Notes: generated from the sequence alone by a model not told the origin. DNA of 64,000 nt from Microbacterium sp. SL75 (GCF_026625865.1 NZ_CP113067.1:2294001-2358000); one strand, 5' to 3'; positions 44,384 to 52,601 are shown, counted from the stretch's first letter. Made by a program: numbers and translations.

Positions 44384-46543
44384 ATGCCGACTACGGCAAC
44401 CGCGTCCCGAGGCTCGAGCCAACGACGCAGGAAGACCACGTCATCCCGACGCGACGACGAAGCACCCGTCATCCCGATCCTCGCCCGCAAGGTGCGCGAG
44501 ATCGAGGCGAAGGCGCAGCGCGGAAAGCTCGGGCCCACCAACCGCGTCAAGTTCCAGGTGATCGCCTTCCTCGTCCGCGAGGAGCGCGCCCGGGTCAAGG
44601 CCGACACCGAGATCACCGACGCCGCACGCGCCGAGCTGCTCAAGCGCCTCGACGGGGTCGCGACGATCCTCGCGAAGACCGCCGCCCGCGACACCTCGCT
44701 GATCCAGCTGCTCGAGGTCGACCAGGCCACCTCGCCGGTCGCCCGTCGTATGCGCCGCGACTGGCTGCTCGAATCCGGTGCCGAGCTGCCGCCCGACGAG
44801 CTCATCATCACCGACAACACGCCGAAGGTCGCCCCAGTCGTTCCCGCGGCGCTCGCCGAGAAGCAGGTCATCCCCGCCTCGATCGAGGCGCGCCAGATGG
44901 CGAACCCCTTCCTTGCACCCGACCTCACTCCCCGCTCGACCGGTGACGCCCCCCGTCGTCGCCTCGACGGCTGGGAACTCATGGGACCGCTGTACAAGGC
45001 GTTCGAGACCGGCGCCGGCGGGTCGGCCGCGAGCATGGAGCTGCCGCCCGTCCCCGAGTTCGACCGTCTCTCGCCGCGCGGGCTCGAGGTCATGCCGCAC
45101 CAGTCGCGGTTCCTCGAGGCCGTCCGCACCGGCCACCGCTCGTTCCTGCTGGCCGATGAGCCGGGCCTCGGCAAGACCGCGGAGTCGGTGCTCGCGGCAT
45201 CCGTCGCCGACGCGTACCCGCTGCTGGTCGTCGTGCCCAACGTCGTGAAGATGAACTGGGCCCGCGAGGTGCAGCGATGGACGCCCCAGCGGCGCGCCAC
45301 CGTCATCTCGGGCGGCGGCGCCGACATCGACGCCTTCGCCGACATCTTCATCGTCAACTACGAGATCCTCGACCGACACCTCTCATGGCTGTCGTCGATC
45401 GGGCTGAAGGGCATCGTCGTCGACGAGGCGCACTTCATCAAGAACCTCACGTCGCAGCGCTCGCAGAACGTGCTGGCCCTGGCATCCCGTGTCCGTCAGC
45501 AGACCCGCGACCCGCTCCTGCTGGCGCTGACCGGTACCCCGCTGATCAACGACGTCGAGGACTTCGACGCGATCTGGCGCTTCCTCGGCTGGACCAACGG
45601 CGAGAAGCCCGGCCCCGAGCTCATGGAGAAGCTGGATGCCACGGGTCTGACGCCCGCGGACAAGGCGTTCTACCCCGAGGCGCGCGAGGCGGTCATCTCG
45701 ATGGGCATCGTGCGGCGCAAGAAGAAGGATGTCGCCGCCGACCTCCCCGACAAGCTCGTGGCCGACCTGCCGGTCGAGCTCGACGACGAGTTCGGCCGCT
45801 CGATCCGCCAGGCCGAGCGCGAACTCGGCGCCCGTCTCGCGGCGAAGTACCGCCGCATCATCGAGGCGCGCGGCGACCGGGGCTCCGCCGCCGGCGAGAT
45901 CGACGAGGACATCGTGCGTCTCGTCGCCCACGGCGAGCTCGAGGAATCCAAGGCCGCAGGCTCGGGGAGCGAGAACGTCTTCACGATGGTCCGCCGCATC
46001 GGTCAGGCCAAGGCGCACCTCGCCGCCGACTACGCCGTGCAACTGCAGCGCTCCGTCGGCAAGGTCGTCTTCTTCGCCAAGCACATCGACGTGATGGATG
46101 CCGCGGAGGCCCACTTCAAGGCCTCCGGCCTCAAGGCCGTATCGGTGCGCGGGGAGCAGACCTCGACCGCGCGCCAGGCCGCGATCGACGCCTTCAACGG
46201 CGACCCCGACGTCGGCATCGCGGTGTGTTCGCTGACGGCCGCCGGTGTCGGCCTGAACATGCAGGCCGCGTCCAACGTCGTGCTCGCCGAGCTGTCGTGG
46301 ACCGCCGCCGAGCAGACCCAGGCGATCGACCGCGTGCACCGTATCGGTCAGGAGGAGCCCGTGACCGCGTGGCGCATCATCGCCGCGCACACGATCGACA
46401 CCAAGATCGCCGAGCTCATCGACTCGAAGGAAGGCCTCGCGGCCCGCGCCCTCGACGGCCAGGCGATCGAGCCCGGCTCGAGCGATTCGGTTCAGCTGTC
46501 GGCGCTCATGCATCTGCTGCGTCAGGCGCTCGGCGCGGCCTGA
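44384..46543 (+). CDS. SNF2-family DEAD/H helicase-like ATPase
   Basis: 719 residues. A unique N-terminal 230 residues, rich in Arg/Lys, precedes the SNF2 motor. Walker A is in FLLADEPGLGKTAESVLAA, Walker B in GIVVDEAHFIKN, then ALTGTPLINDVEDF, and the C-terminal lobe has GVGLNMQAASNVVLAE and AIDRVHRIGQEEPVTAWRI. The compact layout resembles SMARCAL1/ZRANB3-type remodelling ATPases, so fork or duplex remodelling is a fair guess. No methyltransferase, nuclease or phage-defence partner is adjacent, and nothing here marks it as an island gene. Confidence 0.88.
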   Translation: MPTTATASRGSSQRRRKTTSSRRDDEAPVIPILARKVREIEAKAQRGKLGPTNRVKFQVIAFLVREERARVKADTEITDAARAELLKRLDGVATILAKTAARDTSLIQLLEVDQATSPVARRMRRDWLLESGAELPPDELIITDNTPKVAPVVPAALAEKQVIPASIEARQMANPFLAPDLTPRSTGDAPRRRLDGWELMGPLYKAFETGAGGSAASMELPPVPEFDRLSPRGLEVMPHQSRFLEAVRTGHRSFLLADEPGLGKTAESVLAASVADAYPLLVVVPNVVKMNWAREVQRWTPQRRATVISGGGADIDAFADIFIVNYEILDRHLSWLSSIGLKGIVVDEAHFIKNLTSQRSQNVLALASRVRQQTRDPLLLALTGTPLINDVEDFDAIWRFLGWTNGEKPGPELMEKLDATGLTPADKAFYPEAREAVISMGIVRRKKKDVAADLPDKLVADLPVELDDEFGRSIRQAERELGARLAAKYRRIIEARGDRGSAAGEIDEDIVRLVAHGELEESKAAGSGSENVFTMVRRIGQAKAHLAADYAVQLQRSVGKVVFFAKHIDVMDAAEAHFKASGLKAVSVRGEQTSTARQAAIDAFNGDPDVGIAVCSLTAAGVGLNMQAASNVVLAELSWTAAEQTQAIDRVHRIGQEEPVTAWRIIAAHTIDTKIAELIDSKEGLAARALDGQAIEPGSSDSVQLSALMHLLRQALGAA

Positions 46544-46557
46544 TCCGGTTCTCCCTC

Positions 46558-46590
46558 GAACGCCCCGGTCGCTTCGGCGTCGGGGCGTTC
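46558..46590 (+). terminator. hairpin after the SNF2 helicase gene
   Basis: GAACGCCCCG (46558-46567) pairs with 46581-46590, with a 13-nt loop; it begins 15 nt after the stop. Confidence 0.65.
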
Positions 46591-46618
46591 GTGCGTGGCC
46601 GGTGCGACGGCCGGCAAC

Positions 46619-46624
46619 TAACGT
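46619..46624 (+). promoter_or_regulatory. -10 hexamer TAACGT, leaderless start of the 46632 gene
   Basis: TAACGT ends 7 nt before ATG 46632 (spacer CGGGGAC). Confidence 0.55.
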
Positions 46625-46631
46625 CGGGGAC

Positions 46632-47696
46632 ATGACCCTGGACCCCTCCGCGCTGCTGGCCGGACCCCGAGGACGACGGCTGTGCCTCGAAGTGCTTCTC
46701 GCCCAGGGGGACGGTCCGGCGGTGCAGAGGGCCGCGTGGGCGGTGTCGTGGGCCGCGCGACCGTTCGACGAGCACCGAGGCACCGTCATCGCCTTCGGGG
46801 GCGATGCGATCTCCTTCGTCGAGCCCGAGGTGAGCCCCGCCGAGGCCGCCGTCGCGCTCGGCGCGGTGCGACCGCACATCCACCCGGCCGTGCTCGATAC
46901 CGCCTTGGCGGCGGCGGTCGACCTCGCCGCCTACTGGCAGCCGCCGTCGGGAGAGGACGTCCTGGTGTCGACGGAGGAGGTCCTCGCCGCGCTCGAGCCC
47001 GTGGCCGAGTCGGTCAGCCGTGACCCGTCGATCAGCTGGTGGACGGAGCCGGTCGCGCGCGCTGCCCAGGCCTGTGTCTTCTGGGAATCGGAGAGGTCGT
47101 CCGAGGAACCTCTGCGCGCCCGGCTCTCGCGGTGGCGCGCTTCGATGGAGGCCGAAGAGACGCAGTTCGCGACGGAGTACGCCGGGCAGGACGTCTCCGG
47201 GGTGTGGTGGTCGACACCGCCGCAGGATCTTCCTCGCTCGACCCGTGCGCGCCGTGGGGGAGAGCCCCTCGGACTGACTCTCGTCGAGGACTCGTTCGGC
47301 TGGGAGACGGCCCGCGTCCAGCCCGTGCGGGTTCCCGAGGGGGAGGTCATCGAGATCGACGGCCCCGAGGCATGGGCGCGACTATGCCGTCGGCATCCGC
47401 TGGTCGTCACCGCCTCCCGCCGCTACGTCTGGGGGATGACCACGGGCCGTGTGGGCGACTGGGTGCAGCCGGACTGGGCGGCCGTCGCGGACGAAGCCGT
47501 CGGCGTCCACCTGACGGTCGCCGGATACCTGACCACCGCGGGACGCGTCGTCGACCTCGGAGACGGCGGCGCGAGTCTGCTCGCGGGGTGGGGCCCCGAT
47601 GAGACGTTCTGGTTCGACACGGTCGTCCCCTCCCGCTCGGAGGAGACGTGGTCGGTCGATCGCGGCGCGAGTGATGGGCGGTGGCGGCGGGCGTAG
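46632..47696 (+). CDS. hypothetical soluble protein, unrecognised
   Basis: 354 residues. No signal peptide or membrane helix. It is acidic and strikingly rich in tryptophan (for example SISWWTEPVARAAQACVFWESE, SGVWWSTPPQDL, WETARVQPV). Codon use is normal for the window, so it looks native and expressed. I do not recognise the family. It sits between the SNF2 helicase and pfkA, each of which has its own terminator or promoter, so context gives no function. Confidence 0.7.
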   Translation: MTLDPSALLAGPRGRRLCLEVLLAQGDGPAVQRAAWAVSWAARPFDEHRGTVIAFGGDAISFVEPEVSPAEAAVALGAVRPHIHPAVLDTALAAAVDLAAYWQPPSGEDVLVSTEEVLAALEPVAESVSRDPSISWWTEPVARAAQACVFWESERSSEEPLRARLSRWRASMEAEETQFATEYAGQDVSGVWWSTPPQDLPRSTRARRGGEPLGLTLVEDSFGWETARVQPVRVPEGEVIEIDGPEAWARLCRRHPLVVTASRRYVWGMTTGRVGDWVQPDWAAVADEAVGVHLTVAGYLTTAGRVVDLGDGGASLLAGWGPDETFWFDTVVPSRSEETWSVDRGASDGRWRRA

Positions 47697-47769
47697 GAGC
47701 GGCCTGCGGGGTCGGCCGAGGGACCACCGCCCGTCCGTCACCGTGTGGCAGCAGTCCCGCCCGCGGCGA

Positions 47770-47775
47770 TAGGGT
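47770..47775 (+). promoter_or_regulatory. -10-like hexamer TAGGGT upstream of pfkA
   Basis: TAGGGT lies 59 nt before ATG 47835; an AGAGGA ribosome site at about 47821 serves that start. Confidence 0.4.
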
Positions 47776-47834
47776 CGAAGACGGCAACGGCGCCGACCCC
47801 TTCACCCGAACCACAGCACCAGAGGACTCTGCCC

Positions 47835-48863
47835 ATGAAGATCGGCATCCTGACCAGCGGCGGCGACTGCCCCGGGCTGAACGCGGTCATCCGTGGCGTC
47901 GTGCTCAAGGGCACGACGAACTACGACATCGAGTTCGTCGGCATCCGCGACGGCTGGCGCGGCGTGGTCGACGGCGACTTCTTCCCGCTCACGCGTCATG
48001 AGGTGAAGGGCCTGTCCAAGGTCGGCGGCACCATCCTCGGCACGAGCCGCACCAACCCCTACGAGGGGGCACGCGGCGGCGCCGAGAACATCTCCAAGAC
48101 CATGTACGGGCACCGGCTCGACGGCATCCTGGCCATCGGCGGCGAAGGCACGCTGGCCGCGGCCGACCGTCTGTCGAAGGACGGCATCAACGTGCTCGGC
48201 GTCCCCAAGACGATCGACAACGACCTCCGCGCCACCGACTACTCGTTCGGTTTCGACACGGCCGTCAACATCGCAACGGATGCCATGGACCGCCTCCGAA
48301 CGACCGGTGACTCGCACCAGCGCTGCATGGTGGCCGAGGTCATGGGCCGTCACGTCGGCTGGATCGCCCTGCACGCGGGTATCGCCGCGGGTGCCCACGT
48401 GATCTGCATCCCCGAGGTGCCGATGTCGATCGACGAGATCGTCGAGCAGGTCACCCGCGCGCACGACCGCGGTCGCGCGCCCCTGGTCGTCGTGTCGGAG
48501 GGCTTCAAGCTCACGGGCATGGACGAGGCCTTCAGCGACAAGGGCCTCGATGCCTTCAACCGTCCCCGCCTGGGCGGCATCGGCGAGCTGCTCGCGCCCG
48601 AGATCGAGCGCCTCACCGGCATCGAGACCCGTTCCACCGTGCTCGGACACATCCAGCGCGGCGGTTCGCCCTCGGGCTTCGACCGCGTCCTCGCCACGCG
48701 CCTGGGTCTGCACGCCGCCGACGCTCTCCACGAAGGCGCGTGGGGCCAGATGGTGGCGATGCGCGGCACCGACATCGTGCGCGTCCCCTTCGCCGACGCC
48801 CTCGGCGAGCTCAACAGCGTGCCCCTGTACCGCTACGAAGAGGCCGCGGCCCTCTTCGGCTGA
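47835..48863 (+). CDS. pfkA: 6-phosphofructokinase
   Basis: 342 residues. The fold opens with ILTSGGDCPGLNAVIRG. The nucleotide site reads AIGGEGTLAAA: the residue after the acidic one is Gly105, matching E. coli Gly104, which favours ATP over pyrophosphate. The next key position is Lys125 in VPKTIDND, where E. coli has Gly124; Lys is typical of the group that includes PPi enzymes and ATP-using actinobacterial PFKs. Asp128 is the catalytic base. It phosphorylates fructose 6-phosphate in glycolysis. ATG 47835 was chosen over the frame open from 47745 because the family starts MKIGILTSGG. Confidence 0.93.
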   Translation: MKIGILTSGGDCPGLNAVIRGVVLKGTTNYDIEFVGIRDGWRGVVDGDFFPLTRHEVKGLSKVGGTILGTSRTNPYEGARGGAENISKTMYGHRLDGILAIGGEGTLAAADRLSKDGINVLGVPKTIDNDLRATDYSFGFDTAVNIATDAMDRLRTTGDSHQRCMVAEVMGRHVGWIALHAGIAAGAHVICIPEVPMSIDEIVEQVTRAHDRGRAPLVVVSEGFKLTGMDEAFSDKGLDAFNRPRLGGIGELLAPEIERLTGIETRSTVLGHIQRGGSPSGFDRVLATRLGLHAADALHEGAWGQMVAMRGTDIVRVPFADALGELNSVPLYRYEEAAALFG

Positions 48864-48875
48864 GCTTCGGTGCGT

Positions 48876-48912
48876 CGACGCCCCGTCCCGCCTCGTGCGG
48901 GGCGGGGCGTCG
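48876..48912 (+). terminator. hairpin after pfkA
   Basis: A 16-bp GC-rich stem (48876-48891 with 48897-48912, one T:G pair) and a 5-nt loop start 12 nt after the stop codon. Confidence 0.7.
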
Positions 48913-48970
48913 CGCTGTGGGTGGGGTGTTGCGCTGTGGGGTCGGGCGGTCGGGGTGCCTCGTCCGGATT

Positions 48971-49054
48971 GTCACGAGAACAGGGCGGTGCGCCCGGAAC
49001 AGGGGAATCGGGGCGGTTTTCTCCTGTTCTCGTGGCATCCCCTGTTCTGGTGAC
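48971..49054. repeat. quartet palindromic repeat, family A (GAGAACAGG core), copy 1
   Basis: 84 bp. Direct cores GAGAACAGG (48976-48984) and CGGAACAGG (48995-49003) are followed by inverted cores CCTGTTCTC (49023-49031) and CCTGTTCTG (49041-49049); the ends are GTCAC and GTGAC. It lies in the 366-bp gap between pfkA and the DUF559 gene, which holds no gene. Confidence 0.85.
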
Positions 49055-49118
49055 GTGGAAGGGCCGCGGTATCGATTCGGTGGGCGGGTCGGCCTGACGT
49101 ATGCGCTTCCTCCGGGCC

Positions 49119-49202
49119 GTTACGAGAACAGGGCGGTGCGCCCGGAACAGGGGAATCGAGGCAGTTTTCTCCTGTTCTCGTGGCATCCCCTGTTCTGGTG
49201 AC
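49119..49202. repeat. quartet palindromic repeat, family A, copy 2
   Basis: 84 bp, nearly identical to copy 1 over its full length (only a few substitutions), and separated from it by 64 bp of unrelated sequence. It ends 27 bp from the DUF559 stop codon. Confidence 0.85.
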
Positions 49203-49229
49203 GCAGGGGGGCGGACCGGGCGGAACGAC

Positions 49230-50075
49230 TCAGCGGGACGGGAAGAGGTGGCGTCCCTGCGCCATCGCGAGGCGCACGGTGTCGATCACATAGGCGGGCT
49301 CGAACAGGATCTGCACGTAGTCGAAGCGGAGGACCGTGTACCCGCGCAGCACCAGCCGGGCGTCCTGGCGGAGGTCGCGGCGCCGGTCCGTCGGTGAGCT
49401 GTGGAAAGCGAACCCATCTATCTGAATCGCCAGGCGCTCGCCGATCACGGCGTCGACCGGGTGCCCGTCGACCCATACCTGCTGCCGCAGGCGGATGCCG
49501 ATCGCGAGCATCAGCTCGCGGAAGTGCGTCTCGAGGCCCGAGTCGGAGAGGAACGTGGCGACGTGCGCGAACCTCGAGGCTCGGGTCGAGCGCCAACCCA
49601 CCGCCGCCAGGGTGTCGGCATCCACCTTCTTCGACCGAAGTGCGGATTCCCACACGGCGAGACCGTCGACGGGAGGAAGGCAGCGGGCGACGTGGAACAG
49701 CACGTTGACGATGGGCTCGAGGGGATCGGTGCGCATCAGGGGTATGGGTGCAGTGGCGCGATGCAGTCGCAGACGTGCGTCGTCGAGGCGCGAGGCCGTG
49801 GCGGGCACCCACACGTGCACGTCTTCGCTCTGCGGTGTCCACAGGCCCATGTCATGAGCCGCGCTCACGCACGTCGACCGACCGCTGACGGATGCCGCTC
49901 TCTTCCGGCTCGAGGGACAGTCGGGCGTGACGATCCAGGAACGCCGGATGCGTTCCACCTCCGACGTCGCCACCGCCGCCGCGATCGCCCGTGGGCCGAA
50001 GCCGGCAGCCGCAGCCGAGGTCGTGTGCGCGACGCCGCCGCGTGCCGTCAACCATGCGACCAGGCTGGGTTCCAT
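49230..50075 (-). CDS. DUF559/Vsr-like endonuclease-domain protein with N-terminal helix-turn-helix-like region
   Basis: 281 residues from ATG 50075. The N-terminal part (LVAWLTARGGVAHTTSAAAAGFGPRAIAAAV) looks like a winged-helix, AbiEi-antitoxin-like segment. The C-terminal 100 residues match the DUF559 nuclease fold: ETHFRELMLAIGIRLRQQVWV, then VDAVIGERLAIQIDGFAFH and RRRDLRQDARLVLRGYTVLRFDY. DNA cleavage is not shown. The frame stays open to 50261, but that extension is repeat sequence. The gene is bracketed by family A repeats: copies 1 and 2 at its 3' side and copy 3 at its 5' side. Confidence 0.75.
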   Translation of the reverse strand: MEPSLVAWLTARGGVAHTTSAAAAGFGPRAIAAAVATSEVERIRRSWIVTPDCPSSRKRAASVSGRSTCVSAAHDMGLWTPQSEDVHVWVPATASRLDDARLRLHRATAPIPLMRTDPLEPIVNVLFHVARCLPPVDGLAVWESALRSKKVDADTLAAVGWRSTRASRFAHVATFLSDSGLETHFRELMLAIGIRLRQQVWVDGHPVDAVIGERLAIQIDGFAFHSSPTDRRRDLRQDARLVLRGYTVLRFDYVQILFEPAYVIDTVRLAMAQGRHLFPSR

Positions 50076-50181
50076 CGCACCAGACTCGCGGCCGGGAGAC
50101 GCCAGTCGTCCCCTGCTTCCGCGAAATGGGGATGGTTCGGAGGAGGAGCGGCCTGGGGACGAGTGTCGGAGCAGCGCGTTC

Positions 50182-50264
50182 GTCACGAGAACAGGAGATG
50201 CGACGAGAACAGGGCGAAACCGGCCGATTCGCCCTGTTCTCGTGACTTCCCCTGTTCTCATGAC
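50182..50264. repeat. quartet palindromic repeat, family A, copy 3
   Basis: 83 bp. Cores GAGAACAGG at 50187-50195 and 50205-50213, inverted CCTGTTCTC at 50233-50241 and 50251-50259, ends GTCAC and ATGAC. The inner pair forms a perfect 16-bp arm (ACGAGAACAGGGCGAA and its complement). Outside the cores the sequence differs from copies 1 and 2, so the cores are the conserved part. Confidence 0.85.
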
Positions 50265-50287
50265 GCAACGCCGCGGAATCCAGACGC

Positions 50288-50322
50288 CGAACGCCCCGCC
50301 GCGCGAGGCGACGGGGCGTTCG
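50288..50322 (-). terminator. hairpin after the S9 peptidase gene
   Basis: CGAACGCCCCG (50288-50298) pairs with 50312-50322; it lies just beyond the minus-strand stop codon at 50338. Confidence 0.65.
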
Positions 50323-50337
50323 AGACGCGGGTCGGGC

Positions 50338-52452
50338 TTACTCCGCCAGGCCCAGCACGTCGAGCAACCACGCGATCTCGAAGGCGCGCTCGCGCCAGGC
50401 GTTGTAGCGGCCGCTGACGCCGCCGTGACCGGCGACCATCTCGCACTTCAGCAGCGCGTCGGCACCGACTTCGCGCAGGCGCGCGACCCACTTCGCGGGC
50501 TCGACGTACATCACGCGGGTGTCGTTGAGCGAGGTGACCGCGAGGATGCGGGGGTACTCGACGCCCTCGCGCACGTTCTCGTACGGCGAGTACGACTTCA
50601 TGTAGGCGTAGACGTCCGCATCGTGCAGCGGGTCGCCCCACTCGTCCCACTCGATAACGGTGAGGGGGAGCGAGGGGTCGAGGATCGTCGTCAGCGCATC
50701 GACGAAGGGCACGTCGGCCAGCACACCGGCGAACATCTCGGGCGCGAGGTTCGCCACGGCGCCCATGAGCAGGCCCCCGGCGCTTCCGCCTTCGGCGACG
50801 ATCCGGTCGGGGGTGGTGTACCCGGCATCCACGAGGTGACGCGCCGCGGCGACGAAGTCGGTGAAGGTGTTGCGCTTGGCCCGCATCTTGCCGTCTTCGT
50901 ACCACTGACGGCCCATCTCGCCGCCGCCGCGCACGTGGGCGACCGCGAAGACGACGCCTCGGTCGAGCAGCGACAGGCGCGGCACCGAGAAGCCGGGCTC
51001 GATCGAGTGTTCGTACGATCCGTAGCCGTATAGGTGCACCGGTCGGGGCGACGAACCGGGGTCGCCGAACGAGCGCTTCCACACGAGCGATACGGGCACC
51101 TGGGTGCCGTCCTCGGCGGGGGCCCAGACGCGCGCCTGCCCGTAGTCTGCGGGGTCGAACCCGCCCAGCACGGGCTGGCGCTTGCGCAGCAGCAGTTCGC
51201 CGGTCTCGACGACGTAGTCGTACACGGTGCCGGGGGTGACGAACGAGCCGTAGCCGAGGCGCAGCACCGGGGGTGCGTATTCGGGGTTGCCGCCGGTGCC
51301 GACACTGTACAGCGGCTCGTCGAACCCGATCTCGGTCACGGCGCCGTCGGCGTACGACAGCATGCCCAGGCGTGCGAGGCCGTCGCGCCGGTAGCCGACC
51401 ACGCCCCAGTCGCGGAAGGTGTCGACGCCCAGCAGACGGTGGCCGGTGCGGTGCGCGATCACCGTCTCGCGCGGACCCTGAGGATCGGATGCCGAGACCC
51501 GCACGAGCTCGAAATCGAGAGCGCCGTCGTTGTGCAGGATGTACAGCACGTCCTCACCGTCGACCACGGCGTGCGAGGAGGAGTACTCGACGCCCTCGCG
51601 GCGCGGCCACACCACGCGGGGTTCGCCGCGGAGGTCATCGGCATCGAGGATCCACTCCTCGCTCGTGATCGACGAGCCCATCTCGATCACGAGGAAGCGG
51701 TCGCTGCGGGTGAAGTCGGCGCCGATCCAGTACCGATCGTCGGGCTCGTGGAAGAGCTTCGCGTCGTCGCTGACGGGCGTTCCGATCTCGTGCAGCCACA
51801 CGGTGTCGGGCCGCCAGGCGTCGTCGACGGTGGTGTAGACGATGAAGCGCCCGTCGGGCGAGAACGTCGCACCCGAGAAGGTGCCGGGGATCTCGTCGGC
51901 GAGCGTCTCGCCGGTGGTGAGGTCGCGCACGCGAACGGTGTAGCGCTCGTCGCCCGCGACGTCGATGCCGTAGAGCATGCGCGTGCCGTCGTTCGAGACC
52001 TCGAAGCTGCCGAGCGAGAAGAACTCGGTGCCTTCGGCCTCGACGTTGCCGTCGAACAGCACCTGCTCGCCGGAGACGGGGGAGTCGGGCGAGAGGGTAG
52101 GCGGCGTCCAGTCGTCGGGGGAGTCGAGGGGGGCGCGGCATTGGATGCCGTACTGGGCCCCGGCGACCGTGCGACCGTAGTACCACCAATCGCCCCGGCG
52201 CGCGGGCACCGACAGGTCGGTCTCGAGCGTGCGGCCCTTGATCTCACCGAAGACCGTGTCGCGAAGGGGGGCGAGGTGCGCGGTGCGCTCGCCCGTGTAG
52301 GCGTTCTCGGCCTCGAGGTGCGCGAGAACCTCGGCATCGTCCTTGGCGCGCAACCACTCGTACGGATCGTCGAACGTGTCGCCGTGGTGGGTTCGCGCGA
52401 CAGGGCGGCGGTCGGCGACGGGCGGGGTGAGCTTCGGGTCGAGATCGGTCAC
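50338..52452 (-). CDS. S9-family prolyl oligopeptidase / oligopeptidase B-like serine peptidase
   Basis: 704 residues, no signal peptide, so probably cytoplasmic. An N-terminal beta-propeller (about 70-410) covers the C-terminal alpha/beta-hydrolase domain. The catalytic Ser557 is in AEGGSAGGLLMGA, the Asp is in a loop near SLNDTRVMYVEPAKW, and the His is in VAGHGGVSGRYNAW. HVRGGGEMGRQWYEDGK is the S9A/oligopeptidase B signature. It cleaves short peptides after Pro or basic residues. GTG 52452 follows a -10 hexamer by 6 nt. It is divergent from the phosphate transporter. Confidence 0.9.
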   Translation of the reverse strand: MTDLDPKLTPPVADRRPVARTHHGDTFDDPYEWLRAKDDAEVLAHLEAENAYTGERTAHLAPLRDTVFGEIKGRTLETDLSVPARRGDWWYYGRTVAGAQYGIQCRAPLDSPDDWTPPTLSPDSPVSGEQVLFDGNVEAEGTEFFSLGSFEVSNDGTRMLYGIDVAGDERYTVRVRDLTTGETLADEIPGTFSGATFSPDGRFIVYTTVDDAWRPDTVWLHEIGTPVSDDAKLFHEPDDRYWIGADFTRSDRFLVIEMGSSITSEEWILDADDLRGEPRVVWPRREGVEYSSSHAVVDGEDVLYILHNDGALDFELVRVSASDPQGPRETVIAHRTGHRLLGVDTFRDWGVVGYRRDGLARLGMLSYADGAVTEIGFDEPLYSVGTGGNPEYAPPVLRLGYGSFVTPGTVYDYVVETGELLLRKRQPVLGGFDPADYGQARVWAPAEDGTQVPVSLVWKRSFGDPGSSPRPVHLYGYGSYEHSIEPGFSVPRLSLLDRGVVFAVAHVRGGGEMGRQWYEDGKMRAKRNTFTDFVAAARHLVDAGYTTPDRIVAEGGSAGGLLMGAVANLAPEMFAGVLADVPFVDALTTILDPSLPLTVIEWDEWGDPLHDADVYAYMKSYSPYENVREGVEYPRILAVTSLNDTRVMYVEPAKWVARLREVGADALLKCEMVAGHGGVSGRYNAWRERAFEIAWLLDVLGLAE

Positions 52453-52458
52453 CGTCCC

Positions 52459-52464
52459 ACGCTA
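52459..52464 (-). promoter_or_regulatory. -10 hexamer TAGCGT, leaderless start of the S9 peptidase gene
   Basis: TAGCGT ends 6 nt before GTG 52452 (spacer GGGACG). Confidence 0.6.
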
Positions 52465-52528
52465 GTGCGCCCGTGCGTGATCGGTCCGCGAGAATGCTCA
52501 GGATGCCGGCGCCTCGACGCTGCGCAAG

Positions 52529-52558
52529 TTTGACCGTCGCGGTCCTCGGTGAAAGGAT
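52529..52558 (+). promoter_or_regulatory. predicted -35/-10 promoter of the phosphate transporter genes
   Basis: TTGACC (52529-52534) and AAGGAT (52553-52558) are 18 bp apart. The start of transcription would fall near 52565, just before the Pho boxes, leaving a leader of about 97 nt. Confidence 0.4.
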
Positions 52559-52568
52559 GACGAGGCGA

Positions 52569-52601
52569 CCCCGGTGAACGGGTGTCGAACTCCAGGTGAA
52601 C
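52569..52601 (-). promoter_or_regulatory. three tandem 11-nt Pho-box units (GTTCACC type)
   Basis: On the minus strand, three consecutive 11-nt units read GTTCACCTGGA, GTTCGACACCC and GTTCACCGGGG. This is the direct-repeat form of actinobacterial PhoP-binding sites (7 conserved plus 4 variable nt). They lie between the S9 peptidase and the PiT gene, which makes phosphate-starvation control of the transporter likely; activation or repression is not decided by sequence. Confidence 0.7.

Noticed and set aside
47835..48863. Pyrophosphate-dependent phosphofructokinase.
   Set aside because: The deciding residue after GGE is Gly, not Asp, which points to ATP.
48971..49202. Two near-identical 84-bp repeats separated by 64 bp, considered as a minimal CRISPR array.
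   Set aside because: Each unit is itself a compound palindrome far longer than a CRISPR repeat, there is no further unit in phase, and no cas gene is near.
48864..50337. Insertion sequence or transposon to explain the repeats around the DUF559 gene.
   Set aside because: There is no transposase motif, no long terminal inverted repeats at both ends of the block, and no target-site duplication that I can see.
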